Of a DNA stretch of 64,000 nt, positions 1 through 9,942 are shown piece after piece (position 1 is the first letter of the stretch; each line of letters starts with the position of its first letter). The position numbers and the translations under genes are program-made. Below the pieces are notes generated by a model, which saw nothing but the letters and a program-made list of their open reading frames with translations, had not been told where the DNA came from and searched no databases. The stretch is taken from NCBI GenBank assembly GCA_036268775.1, contig DATATM010000031.1:62001-126000 (forward strand). Direction: 5' to 3'. Source of the DNA: DASZIT01 sp036268775 (GTDB taxonomy: Bacteria; Actinomycetota; Acidimicrobiia; Acidimicrobiales; RAAP-2).

Positions 1-1
1 C

Positions 2-1426
<1,425 letters not shown>

Positions 1427-1508
1427 GATAACCCTCCCCTTTCAAAGTGCCGTCCTGGTTGCCCCGTTTGGAGGCTCCCGCCGGTGGGTATTGAAAGTGC
1501 AATCGCCG

Positions 1509-1536
1509 GCCCGGGATGCAGTTGTGCGTCCCGGGC
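1509..1536. terminator. stem-loop downstream of recA
   Basis: An 8-bp inverted repeat (GCCCGGGA / TCCCGGGC) encloses a 12-nt loop. It lies in the 205-bp convergent gap between recA and the phosphatase gene. There is no T-run, so it would be a factor-dependent or weak terminator in either direction. Confidence 0.4.
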
Positions 1537-1572
1537 TGCTGCGTATCCGGGCGGGGAAATGGGCCCGAGAGC

Positions 1573-1604
1573 GGTTCCGGGCTGGCTCTCGCCAGCCCGG
1601 AACC
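1573..1604. terminator. strong bidirectional stem-loop between convergent genes
   Basis: A perfect 14-bp inverted repeat, GGTTCCGGGCTGGC / GCCAGCCCGGAACC, encloses a TCTC tetraloop. It lies 28 bp beyond the stop codon of the phosphatase gene and 147 bp beyond recA. The symmetry suits termination from both sides. There is no U-tract, which is common in high-GC actinobacteria. Confidence 0.6.
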
Positions 1605-1631
1605 ACTATCGACGGAGCTTCGTATCGGTGC

Positions 1632-3056
1632 TTAGTTCAGCCCCCAACCTCCGCCCCGGTTGAAGACATCGGGGCCGAACGGTGCCAGCCCGGGGGCGGC
1701 GGCGAAGCCGAGGTGACCGAGGCCGTCGGTTCCGCCCGTGGTCAGACCCAGCAGATCCTCGTAGCTGCGGAGGGCCGAGTAGTGGTTATAGGAGCCGGTG
1801 GTGTTCTCGGTGCCGGCCTTGATGTACTTGGTATTGAGCAACAGCGCGCCAACCTTGCCGCCTCCCGGGGCCGAGTTGGTGATGGCGGTGGATGAGGCGT
1901 CCCCCGGTGCCGCGGTATTGGGTCCCGGCTGCTCGTAGCAGCACGAGCTGTTGGAGGAAGGATCGCCGGACGCCGGCTCGGACTCGTCGAAGGTGAGCAC
2001 GACGAGCATGGCGCCCGATCGGTAGGCCGGCGAGTTCAGGATCGTCGGCATCCAATGCTGCAGCCAGCTGTCGATCGCCACCAAGCCTCCGGCATGAGTG
2101 CCGGAGTCGTTGAGCCCGACACACGTGCCGTCGTGGCCGTCGTCACAGGTGTTGGGAGTCACGAACCCGAACATCGGGGTGGTGTCCGGGCTCGACAGGT
2201 CACTGACCAGGCGCCCGGTGGATGAAGGCTTACCGTTGGCCTGCAAGGTCCCGAGCGGCACCTCGTTGGCATTGCACAGGGCCTGATTGTCGATGATGGA
2301 GTGGAAGTAGATGAACGGATTGTGGCGATTGGCGTACTGATCCGTCGCGGTAGCGCCCTCGGCATTATCGGCCCCTCCGACCGTCGGGTGGGCGCAGTCC
2401 GTACCGCCGGTCGGATCGGGGGTGCCGCCGTCCCGGCTCGGGGTGTTGCCCATGTCCCCGGCATACTCACGCCAACTCGCTACCTCCGTCTTGGGGTTGG
2501 GCGGATGCGCCGCATCGAGCTGGTCGGCGATGGTGGGCGCGCCATGGCTGGTCGATGTGGGTGCCGGGTAGATGCAACCGTCGCCGTCGACCTGGCCCGG
2601 ATTCGTCGCCGAGAACGGATCGTCGGTGCCGGGCGAGACGTTCACGTAGACAGTTCCCGAGGTACCCGGACAGTCACCCTTGGTCATATTGGTCGGAGCC
2701 TGGCCCGAGACCTGGGCGATGTAGTTGTCCAGGCTGTTGTGGCCGGTGCCGTAGTAGTTGTCGATGAGCTCCCCCTGCTTGCGGAGCGTTCCGTTGAGAT
2801 AGGTCGCCGGTGACCCGGCACCCCAGGTGGTGGAGAAGCCGGAATTCTCCATGTCGATGACCAGGATGTGCTTGATGGCTCCCGAAGGGAGGGCGGCGCG
2901 GACGGTTTGACCCGACCCACCCCCACCTCCCATCCCTCCAGAAGGCGATGGCTGATCTCCACTCGCTACCGCGATCGGAACCATGGTTCCGACCACCGCG
3001 ATAGCCGCAACCGCGATCAGACGGGGGCGCGTAACCAGACGGGACGTTCGAATCAT
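1632..3056 (-). CDS. secreted phosphoesterase/acid phosphatase, SapM-like
   Basis: This 474-residue protein starts with a Sec signal peptide (positively charged n-region, hydrophobic stretch about 12-32), so it should act outside the membrane. It has the layout of the phosphoesterase family (PF04185) that includes bacterial acid phosphatases and mycobacterial SapM: HILVIDMENSGF near residue 63, GTGHNSLDNYIAQVSGQ soon after, and YNHYSALRSYEDLLGL near the C-terminus. Such enzymes release phosphate from lipid or soluble phosphomonoesters. An RBS (GAGGAG) sits 8 nt before the ATG. A GTTTACCT element about 50 bp upstream resembles one half-site of the phosphate promoters elsewhere in this window, which would fit induction under phosphate limitation. 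The Gly/Ser-rich linker after the signal is unusual but not diagnostic. The exact substrate is unknown. Confidence 0.8.
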   Translation of the reverse strand: MIRTSRLVTRPRLIAVAAIAVVGTMVPIAVASGDQPSPSGGMGGGGGSGQTVRAALPSGAIKHILVIDMENSGFSTTWGAGSPATYLNGTLRKQGELIDNYYGTGHNSLDNYIAQVSGQAPTNMTKGDCPGTSGTVYVNVSPGTDDPFSATNPGQVDGDGCIYPAPTSTSHGAPTIADQLDAAHPPNPKTEVASWREYAGDMGNTPSRDGGTPDPTGGTDCAHPTVGGADNAEGATATDQYANRHNPFIYFHSIIDNQALCNANEVPLGTLQANGKPSSTGRLVSDLSSPDTTPMFGFVTPNTCDDGHDGTCVGLNDSGTHAGGLVAIDSWLQHWMPTILNSPAYRSGAMLVVLTFDESEPASGDPSSNSSCCYEQPGPNTAAPGDASSTAITNSAPGGGKVGALLLNTKYIKAGTENTTGSYNHYSALRSYEDLLGLTTGGTDGLGHLGFAAAPGLAPFGPDVFNRGGGWGLN

Positions 3057-3104
3057 GCTGGGGTCTCCTCGTTTATGGGTGATGTTGCGTCCCTCTTGTT
3101 CCCG

Positions 3105-3115
3105 GAGAGGTAAAC
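3105..3115 (-). promoter_or_regulatory. possible PHO-box half-site upstream of phosphatase
   Basis: On the minus strand this reads GTTTACCTCTC. It shares GTTTACCT with the regulatory tracts before pstS and before the second importer. A weaker CGTCACGTCTG unit begins 22 bp earlier. It has fewer repeats than the other sites and no clear -10 at the expected spacing. Confidence 0.35.
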
Positions 3116-3204
3116 GCAGCGCAATCCAGACGTGACGGTCCCGTAATTTCTGCTTGACGACTGGGAAAACCCGCAGGTGAAGTGGCGGACGGCCGGGTCA
3201 GCGG

Positions 3205-3960
3205 TCAGGCGTAGGTTCGCACCAGGGCGAGGACGGCGGCGGCGTCGGGCCCCTCGCCGATCAGCGAGGTGGATGACGGGTCCAGCCGCCGGGCCGCCAC
3301 CGCGCACAGTTCGACGGCGGATCCTCTGATGGTGGTGACCGCGGTCTCATCGGGGAGGAAGTCCCAAGCCTCGCCGGACGGGGACACCAACTGAAAGGCC
3401 ACCGGTCCGGCCATGGTCCGGCCGGCGGAGGCGAATGCGTACGGCAGCGTCCGCCAAGCCAAACGGGAGATGAGCCGGAGACGGTTGGTGGGAACCAACT
3501 CGACATCGAGGGCTTCGGCGATGTCGCCGGCGTGGATCCAGGTCTCCGCCAGCCGAGTGGTGGCCAGGGTCCGGGCGCTGAGATCGCCGGCTACCCACGA
3601 GACCCGGGTGGACAGGTCCATGGACGTGAGCACGTTGACCAGGCCGGCCGCCCCCATCGTCCAACGCGCCAGCAATTCGGCCGGCGGCATCCCTCGCTGG
3701 CCTTCGACCATCATGGCGGCACCGTCATCGATCGAGGTGGCCGACCCCATGCCGCGGGTGAGCTCTTCGCTCACTTCTGCGAATCGCCCGCTGGCGCTCC
3801 CGAGGGCAAGCTCGTTGGACTGGGCGACATGAAGGACCACGTCGGAGACATCCCATCCTTCACATCGGGTGGGGGCCTGCCAGCCGGACTCGCTGAGTCC
3901 GTCGAGGAGACCGGCCAGTTCACCTTGTTGCTCGACGAGGGCCTCGACGATGGCGTCCAC
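3205..3960 (-). CDS. TIGR03084-like / maleylpyruvate isomerase-type DinB metal-binding protein
   Basis: A 251-residue protein of the actinobacterial mycothiol-dependent isomerase superfamily. The N-terminal helical bundle has a WDVSDVVLHVAQSNE segment and a second ETWIHAGDIAEAL segment. The His residues in these helices are the usual metal ligands. The C-terminal half resembles the accessory domain found in this family. Its reaction is unknown; relatives use mycothiol as a thiol cofactor. It lies 18 bp downstream of the first membrane paralogue on the same strand, so it is probably the last gene of the leftward envelope operon, though a role in that pathway is not evident. Confidence 0.65.
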   Translation of the reverse strand: MDAIVEALVEQQGELAGLLDGLSESGWQAPTRCEGWDVSDVVLHVAQSNELALGSASGRFAEVSEELTRGMGSATSIDDGAAMMVEGQRGMPPAELLARWTMGAAGLVNVLTSMDLSTRVSWVAGDLSARTLATTRLAETWIHAGDIAEALDVELVPTNRLRLISRLAWRTLPYAFASAGRTMAGPVAFQLVSPSGEAWDFLPDETAVTTIRGSAVELCAVAARRLDPSSTSLIGEGPDAAAVLALVRTYA

Positions 3961-3978
3961 CCGGCGAGCATAGGTCGG

Positions 3979-6030
3979 CTACTTCGGTATCCCCCGGTTC
4001 GCCAGCACGCAGTCGGGCACCGTCCCCGGCGGGCCGGTCGGATAGTTCCCGGTCCCGACGCACCGCTGGAAGGCGGCCGAGGCGATGTCGACCGAGGGGG
4101 GGAGCGGGGACCCCACCGTCCATGTCCAGGCCCGGGCCTGGTACCGGGGGCCTACCCCGAGGGCGGCGGTGAGGAGACCGACCGCGTAGGCGGTATGGAA
4201 CCCCTGTTGGTAGAGGGGCAGCTCCGGTTGGTCGGGGATCACCACCACGGTCACCCCCCACGACATCAGCGCCTGACGGACCGCCTGGATGGTGGCGGCG
4301 GTGAAGGCGGTGGACGGGTCCAGATTGAAGCTGGCCCCGGCCAGGGCTTCGGCCCCCGGGCGCTCCACCCCGGCGCGTTCGGCCGCGCCGCCGGGACCAC
4401 CCCCCTCGACCAGGGAGAAGGACATCCGATCGACCGCCTGCCAGGTCAAAGCCGATTGGAAGCCCCCGAAGGTGCCGGGGTAGGTGAGCAACACCTGCCG
4501 ACTGGGCAGATGGGGTGCGACGGTTTGAAACCAGGCCGGAAGCACCACCGACTCCACGGTGAGGGGGAGGTTCCCGGCGTAGGCACCGGCGATCGGTACC
4601 AGCGCCACCAACGCGACGATCACCGCCACCGTCGCCGGCAGCCACCGGCGCCAAGGGAGGACCGGACCGGCCGGCGAGGGCGCGCGGTGGGGCGATGACC
4701 TTGTCATCCACCTCGAGCCGGACTCATGGGCCCGGTCGACGATCACCCCCAGCATCACGCTGATACAGAGCAGGGTGATGGCCATGAACCGGTCGGGGAG
4801 GATGTTCTTGATCACCGGGATGTGTCGGAAGAGCTGCCAGGGCACCCAGAAGTGATTCACCCCGGGAGCGATGCTCAGGCTGAGGGCGACGGCGATGACA
4901 CCGAGTCCAGCGAACAACCAGAGACGGCGGTCCCGCCGCCACAAAAAGACCCCGAGGACGACCACCACGATGAGGCCGAGACCGAGGTAGTCCCCCTGGT
5001 GGAGGGCGACTCCCTGGTAGCCGCCGAACCGGTGGGCCTGCAGGGTTTCCGATCCGGTCGAGTTGAGGCGGATCAGATCGGAGAAGCCGATCCCGTAGAG
5101 GCCGGGGGCCAAGGTGGGCCACACCAACCCGGAAAGGTGGGCGGGTCCGTCCAGCGCAAACCAGAGCGGATAGGCCAGCAGGACGACGACCACCAGGGCG
5201 CCGGCCCCCAGGCCGATGAGGGCGTGGCGGGCCCGTCGGCGGAGCTCGGCCGGATGTCGCCAGGCGGCATAGACCACGATCAAGACGAGGCCGGCGGCTC
5301 CGGTGATGAGGAGGATGGCTAGCATCTCGGTCCCGAGGAAGAACTGGAGCACCACCAGGAGTCCGAGGAGGATGCCCATCGTCACCGGCCGGCGCCGTTG
5401 GCGAATCAGCAGCTCGTCGAAGCCGGCCACCAAGAGGGGAGGCACCACCGCCATGGACACCATCAGGTGGGCATCGACCAGGTTGACCAGGATGACGGGG
5501 GAGAAGCCGTAGAGCAGCCCCCCGATGAAGGCCGCCGGCTGCCACTTCACCCATCGGCGCAGGAGCACGAACATCGCCAGGGCGGAGAGGAACGGGCTGA
5601 GGGTGAGGGCCACGTTCAAGGTGGCGATGGGACCGAAGATCCAGGTCACCGGGGAAAGGATCACCCCGATGGCCACTTCGCTGGTATTGGCCAGCAGGTT
5701 GACCCCGGTGGGGTGGAACATGGCCGACGAGTACAGCGGGTTGAGGCCGTGGTCGGTGGCGTAGGCCGGCCAGGCCAGGAACCAGGTGAACAGCGAGCTG
5801 TCGCCGCACCCGCAGGTGGTGGTCGAGGTGGGATGGCCCGACCAGACGTTCCACCAGACGACCACGGCGAGCACCAGGTAGGCGGCCGCGCCGATCAGCA
5901 GGGTCCGGAGCCGGGTCGACCGGGCCGGGTCGACCGCCGGCCCGGAGGGGTCCGGGTGGGGCCGGTCGTCGACGTCCGGCACCTCCATCGGGCGCGATCC
6001 GGGCGGATGGAACGTCACGGAATCGGTCAC
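3979..6030 (-). CDS. polytopic membrane protein, TCGCxD family member A (GT-C-like)
   Basis: A 683-residue integral membrane protein with roughly eleven to twelve hydrophobic segments. It begins with a 40-residue cytoplasmic tail and then TM1. The first external loop carries TCGCGD (C73, C75, D77), followed by FHPTGVN (105-111). An acidic residue in the first external loop is what GT-C glycosyltransferases use as catalytic base, so a lipid-linked sugar transferase is inferred. Further family landmarks are GGYQG, WQAVDRMSFS with GGGGPGG, VVVIPDQPELPLYQQG, and a terminal C-x16-C pair (C657, C674). It is closest to its upstream neighbour (member B), pointing to tandem duplication. The 15-bp gaps on both sides indicate one operon. 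The start is GTG; an internal ATG at residue 15 is an alternative. Confidence 0.75.
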   Translation of the reverse strand: MTDSVTFHPPGSRPMEVPDVDDRPHPDPSGPAVDPARSTRLRTLLIGAAAYLVLAVVVWWNVWSGHPTSTTTCGCGDSSLFTWFLAWPAYATDHGLNPLYSSAMFHPTGVNLLANTSEVAIGVILSPVTWIFGPIATLNVALTLSPFLSALAMFVLLRRWVKWQPAAFIGGLLYGFSPVILVNLVDAHLMVSMAVVPPLLVAGFDELLIRQRRRPVTMGILLGLLVVLQFFLGTEMLAILLITGAAGLVLIVVYAAWRHPAELRRRARHALIGLGAGALVVVVLLAYPLWFALDGPAHLSGLVWPTLAPGLYGIGFSDLIRLNSTGSETLQAHRFGGYQGVALHQGDYLGLGLIVVVVLGVFLWRRDRRLWLFAGLGVIAVALSLSIAPGVNHFWVPWQLFRHIPVIKNILPDRFMAITLLCISVMLGVIVDRAHESGSRWMTRSSPHRAPSPAGPVLPWRRWLPATVAVIVALVALVPIAGAYAGNLPLTVESVVLPAWFQTVAPHLPSRQVLLTYPGTFGGFQSALTWQAVDRMSFSLVEGGGPGGAAERAGVERPGAEALAGASFNLDPSTAFTAATIQAVRQALMSWGVTVVVIPDQPELPLYQQGFHTAYAVGLLTAALGVGPRYQARAWTWTVGSPLPPSVDIASAAFQRCVGTGNYPTGPPGTVPDCVLANRGIPK

Positions 6031-6045
6031 CCCCTCACCGCCGGG

Positions 6046-8007
6046 TCACTGCACCGGACGGGCGGCCAGCAGGCAACCGGGGATGTCGGCGGTGGGGGTG
6101 GGGGCGCCGGCGGGACCAACCAGGCACGCCTGGTAGGCCTGGGAAGTCGGGACCCCGGACGGAACCGCGTCGCCCACCCCGGTCCACACCCAGGCCTCGG
6201 CCTGGTGCACCGGCGGCGCCCCGATGGCGGCCGTTATCAGGGCCACGCTGGACGGCACCGAACGGACCTGTTCATAGGCGGGGAGGTCGGCCTGGTCGGG
6301 TATCACCACCATGGTGACGCCCCACCCCTGCAACGCCTGCCGGACGGCCAGGATGTCGGCGGGCGTCTCCACCCGACGGTCGGGGGACAGCGAGTTGATG
6401 GTGATGGCCAGCTGGCCGTCGCGCTCCTTGCCGGCCCGGGTCAGGACGCCGCCGGGACCGCCCCCTCCCACCATCGCATAGTGCATCCCGTCGACCGCCT
6501 GCCAGGTCATCGAGCTCTGTACCAGGGTGAAGGGCGCCGGGTAGACCAGCAGCACCGGATGGCCGGTCAAGTGGGGCGCCACCGTCCGGAACCAGGTGGG
6601 GAGGACCACCGGCTGGGTGACCATGGGAACGGTGCCGGCCAGGTAGACAGCGATCGGAATCAAGGCGATCCCGGCCACCACGACACCGGCGACCGCCGCC
6701 GCCGCCCGCTCCCCGACCGGTCCGAGTCGCACCCCGGTGGCGAACCGCTGGTTGACGGTCGTGTGGGTGCGGTCGATGATCACCGCCAGCATCACAGCCG
6801 CTGCCAGATAGGTGACGGTGACGAACCGGCCGGGGATGATGTTCTGGATGAGCGGGAGTTTCACCAGCAGGTGCCACGGCACCCAGTAGTGGTTCTCGAA
6901 CCCCAACGACAGCCAGACCGAGATCAGGGTGATGGCCCCGAACAGCCAGAGCCGGCGATCCCGGCGCCAGACCCCAGAGCCGGCGATCAGCACCGCCAGC
7001 AAGCCGATCCCGAAGTACTGCCCCGACAACGTATTCCCCTGGTACCCACCCGACCGGTGGGCCAGGGCGGCGAAACTCGGGGAAGGCGCCAACGGGAGCA
7101 CGTAGTTCTTGAAGGTGACGCCGCCGAAACCGACGTAGAGGCCCGTCCAGAGGGCACCGGAGAAATGGGCCGGACCGGCGAGGGCGAACCACAGCGGATA
7201 GGCCAGCAGGACGACGGCGGTGACGACTCCGGCGGTCAGACCCACCACTGCATGATCGCGGCGCTGGCCCACCTCGTGGCGGTGACCGAGCCCATAGAGC
7301 AAGACCACCCCCACTCCGAGGACACCGCAGATGATCGTCAAGGTCAGGACCTCGGTCCCGATGAAGAACTGGACAGCCACCAGCGCCCCGAGGAGGACGC
7401 CGACCGGAACCGCCCGGCGACGTTGACGGATCAGCAACTCGTCGAGGCAGCCGACGATCAACGGTGGAACCACCAGGGTGCCGACCATCAGATGGGCATC
7501 GCTGAGGCTGACCAGGATGAGCGGCGAGAAGCCGTAGAGCAACCCTCCTACGAACGCCGCCGGCTGCCATCCCACCCACCGGCGCAGGAGCACGAACATC
7601 GCCAACGCCGAGAGGAGGGGGCTCACGGTGAGGGCCACGTTCAAGGTGGCAATGGGGCCGAAGATCCAGGTGACGGGGGCGAGGACCACCCCGAAGGCCA
7701 GCTCGCTGGTGTTGGCCAGCAAATTGACCCCGGTGGGATGGAAGAGGTCCGTCGAATAGAGCGGGTTGAGCCCGTGGGAGATGGCATGCGCCGGCCAGGC
7801 CAGGAACCAGGTGAACAGCGAGCTGTCGCCGCACCCGCAGGTGGTGGTGGAGGTGGGATGACCCGACCAGACGTTCCACCACACGATCACCGAGAGCACC
7901 AGGTAGATGCCGCCGGCCCCCAGCAACGCCCGCCACCGACGGCTTCCCGGTGGTGGGGTCTCCGGCTCGGCCAGCCGGGTGGGGGTCTCGGTCAGTGTCG
8001 CGGTCAT
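6046..8007 (-). CDS. polytopic membrane protein, TCGCxD family member B (GT-C-like)
   Basis: A 653-residue paralogue of member A with the same order of landmarks: TM1, TCGCGD in the first external loop (C57, C59, D61), FHPTGVN, GGYQG, WQAVDGMHYA with GGGGPGG, VVIPDQADLPAYEQV and a terminal C-x16-C (C628, C645). Near-identity with member A in the first 150 residues, for example SGHPTSTTTCGCGDSSLFTW, suggests the most recent duplication in the cluster. The C-terminal external domain is more diverged, which would suit different acceptor substrates. It starts with ATG 12 bp after the stop of member C. The function is inferred from architecture only. Confidence 0.75.
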   Translation of the reverse strand: MTATLTETPTRLAEPETPPPGSRRWRALLGAGGIYLVLSVIVWWNVWSGHPTSTTTCGCGDSSLFTWFLAWPAHAISHGLNPLYSTDLFHPTGVNLLANTSELAFGVVLAPVTWIFGPIATLNVALTVSPLLSALAMFVLLRRWVGWQPAAFVGGLLYGFSPLILVSLSDAHLMVGTLVVPPLIVGCLDELLIRQRRRAVPVGVLLGALVAVQFFIGTEVLTLTIICGVLGVGVVLLYGLGHRHEVGQRRDHAVVGLTAGVVTAVVLLAYPLWFALAGPAHFSGALWTGLYVGFGGVTFKNYVLPLAPSPSFAALAHRSGGYQGNTLSGQYFGIGLLAVLIAGSGVWRRDRRLWLFGAITLISVWLSLGFENHYWVPWHLLVKLPLIQNIIPGRFVTVTYLAAAVMLAVIIDRTHTTVNQRFATGVRLGPVGERAAAAVAGVVVAGIALIPIAVYLAGTVPMVTQPVVLPTWFRTVAPHLTGHPVLLVYPAPFTLVQSSMTWQAVDGMHYAMVGGGGPGGVLTRAGKERDGQLAITINSLSPDRRVETPADILAVRQALQGWGVTMVVIPDQADLPAYEQVRSVPSSVALITAAIGAPPVHQAEAWVWTGVGDAVPSGVPTSQAYQACLVGPAGAPTPTADIPGCLLAARPVQ

Positions 8008-8019
8008 CGGTCGGCGCGC

Positions 8020-9942
8020 TCAGCCGCCACTGCGGTTCCCCGATCCATCCAACACGCAGGCGGCGACGGCGTCGTGGGACGCGGAGACCACCGCCGGGTC
8101 GGTGGTGCAGGCATCGAACCGGGTGGGGGACACCGCCGTCGGTCCCGTCCCCACAGTGGTGTTCACCGACGACCAGACCCATGCCGAGTGGTCGAAGTGC
8201 GGCGCCCTCCCCAGTGCGGCGGTCATGAGACCGACAGCGTAGGCCGAGCTGCGCCCCTGGTCATAGGAGGGCAGCCCCGGCTGATCGGGAACCACCACCA
8301 TCGTCACCTGCCAGACGGCGAGGGCCTGTCTGACCGCCGACAGATTGGCTGCCGACGGTCCCGGAGGTGGTCCCAGCGGCAACGACGCCCCGAACAGCAC
8401 CTCGAACCCGGCTTCGGCCTTCCCGGCTCGGCTGGCAACGCCCTCCGGTCCACCCCCTCCGGCCTGGGCGTAGCTCATGTGGTTCACCGCCTGCCAGGCC
8501 ATCGACGACTGCAGCCCGCTGAACGGGGCCGGGTAGGACAGCACCACCTGTCCGGCCGGGAGATGGGCCCCGACCTGCTGGTACCAGTCCGGGAGGACCA
8601 CCGCCCGGGTGGCGAGGGGAAGGTTGGACCAGAGGGCCGACAGGGTGGGGATCAACGCCGCCACCGCCACGACGGCCACCGCCAGGCTGGCGCCGGTGGC
8701 GGGGCGGAACCGGGCCCGGGTCGAGGAGCGGGGCGGCGGGCGGGTCGCCAACCACCCCCGGGCCTTGTCGAGGCCGATTGCCACCACCACGGCCAGGCAG
8801 AGGGTGGTGACCAGCGTGAACCTGATCTCGACGATGTTGCCGACCCAGGGGAGGTGCCGGATGGCCGACCAGGGGACCCAGTGGCCGAAGCCGGGACCGA
8901 GCGACAAGGCGGTGGCCACCACCCCGATGGCGGCGAACAGCAGGACCCGACGGTCGTGCCGCCCCACGATGACGCTGAGCACCGCCACCACTGCCACTCC
9001 GACGCCGAGGTAGCCGAGCCCGGGCATCGGGGCGCCCTGATACCCGCCGAACCCGTGCATCTCGGCGGCCAACGATGGCGAGACGTCGTTGTTCCAGAAG
9101 CTGGTGAAGGAGTTGCCGAACTGGTCGACGGCGCCGTTGGCCCAGATGGGACCGGTGAGGTGGGCCGGGCCCTGTAGGAGGTACCAGGCCGGGTAGGCCA
9201 GGACCGCCACCGACGCCCCGAGGGCGGTGGCCGAGCCGCGGAGGGCGTGGCCGGCCTTGGCCCGCCAGCCGGCCGGCTTGCGCACCGCCGCCCATCCGAG
9301 CGCCAACCCCACCGCCACCGCTGCGGCGATGGCGGTGATCAACAGCACCTCGGTGCTGACGAAGAACTGCACCACCACCAGACCCGCCACTGCCGCGCCG
9401 GTGAGGTAGGGCGAGCGACGCTGGCGGACGAGGAGCTCGTCCAAGGCCAGCACCAGCAGCGGGGGGATGGCCAGGAAGGCGATGTTCAGTTGGTTGTAGG
9501 CCAACTCGGTGATCAAGAAGGGCGAGAACCCGTAGAGGAGCCCGCCGAGAACGGCGGCCGGCATCCAGGCCACCCATCGCCGCAGTAGCGCGAACATGGC
9601 CAGAGCCGCCAGGACCGGGGCCAGGGTCAGGGCCACGTTCATAGCCGCGATCGGGCCGAACAGCAGGGTCACCGGGGTCAGCACCACGCTGAGCGCCAAC
9701 ACGCTGGTGTCGTTCAGAAGGTTGATGCCGCTGGGATGGAACAGCCACTGCGAGTACAGGAGGCTGTGGCCGTTGGTGAGGGCGAACGTCGGCCATTCGA
9801 AGAACCACAGGAACCGGGCGGCGTCCCCGCAGCCGCAGGTGGTGACCGTCGAGGGGTGGGTGGTCCACACTCCCCACCACAGCCCGATGGACGCCATCAG
9901 ATAGAAGGCCGCCGCCGAGGCGAAGATCCGGAAACGGGTCAC
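8020..9942 (-). CDS. polytopic membrane protein, TCGCxD family member C (GT-C-like)
   Basis: A 640-residue paralogue with a short N-terminus: TM1 begins almost at once and TCGCGD falls at C36, C38, D40. FHPSGIN, GGYQG, WQAVNHMSYA with GGGGPEG, VVVPDQPGLPSYDQG and a terminal C-x16-C (C612, C629) follow. The GTG start overlaps the stop of the upstream arabinosyltransferase-like gene (GTGA), so the two are translationally coupled. This ties the family to a glycan-building context. The predicted location is the plasma membrane with a large extracytoplasmic C-terminal domain. Confidence 0.75.
   Translation of the reverse strand: MTRFRIFASAAAFYLMASIGLWWGVWTTHPSTVTTCGCGDAARFLWFFEWPTFALTNGHSLLYSQWLFHPSGINLLNDTSVLALSVVLTPVTLLFGPIAAMNVALTLAPVLAALAMFALLRRWVAWMPAAVLGGLLYGFSPFLITELAYNQLNIAFLAIPPLLVLALDELLVRQRRSPYLTGAAVAGLVVVQFFVSTEVLLITAIAAAVAVGLALGWAAVRKPAGWRAKAGHALRGSATALGASVAVLAYPAWYLLQGPAHLTGPIWANGAVDQFGNSFTSFWNNDVSPSLAAEMHGFGGYQGAPMPGLGYLGVGVAVVAVLSVIVGRHDRRVLLFAAIGVVATALSLGPGFGHWVPWSAIRHLPWVGNIVEIRFTLVTTLCLAVVVAIGLDKARGWLATRPPPRSSTRARFRPATGASLAVAVVAVAALIPTLSALWSNLPLATRAVVLPDWYQQVGAHLPAGQVVLSYPAPFSGLQSSMAWQAVNHMSYAQAGGGGPEGVASRAGKAEAGFEVLFGASLPLGPPPGPSAANLSAVRQALAVWQVTMVVVPDQPGLPSYDQGRSSAYAVGLMTAALGRAPHFDHSAWVWSSVNTTVGTGPTAVSPTRFDACTTDPAVVSASHDAVAACVLDGSGNRSGG

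Noticed and set aside
5398..9177. Very long open frame (1259 codons) on the + strand opposite three membrane protein genes
   Set aside because: Its translation is Gly/His/Arg/Asp-rich with no domain. It mirrors the GC-rich third positions of the minus-strand genes, which have clear TM helices and conserved motifs.
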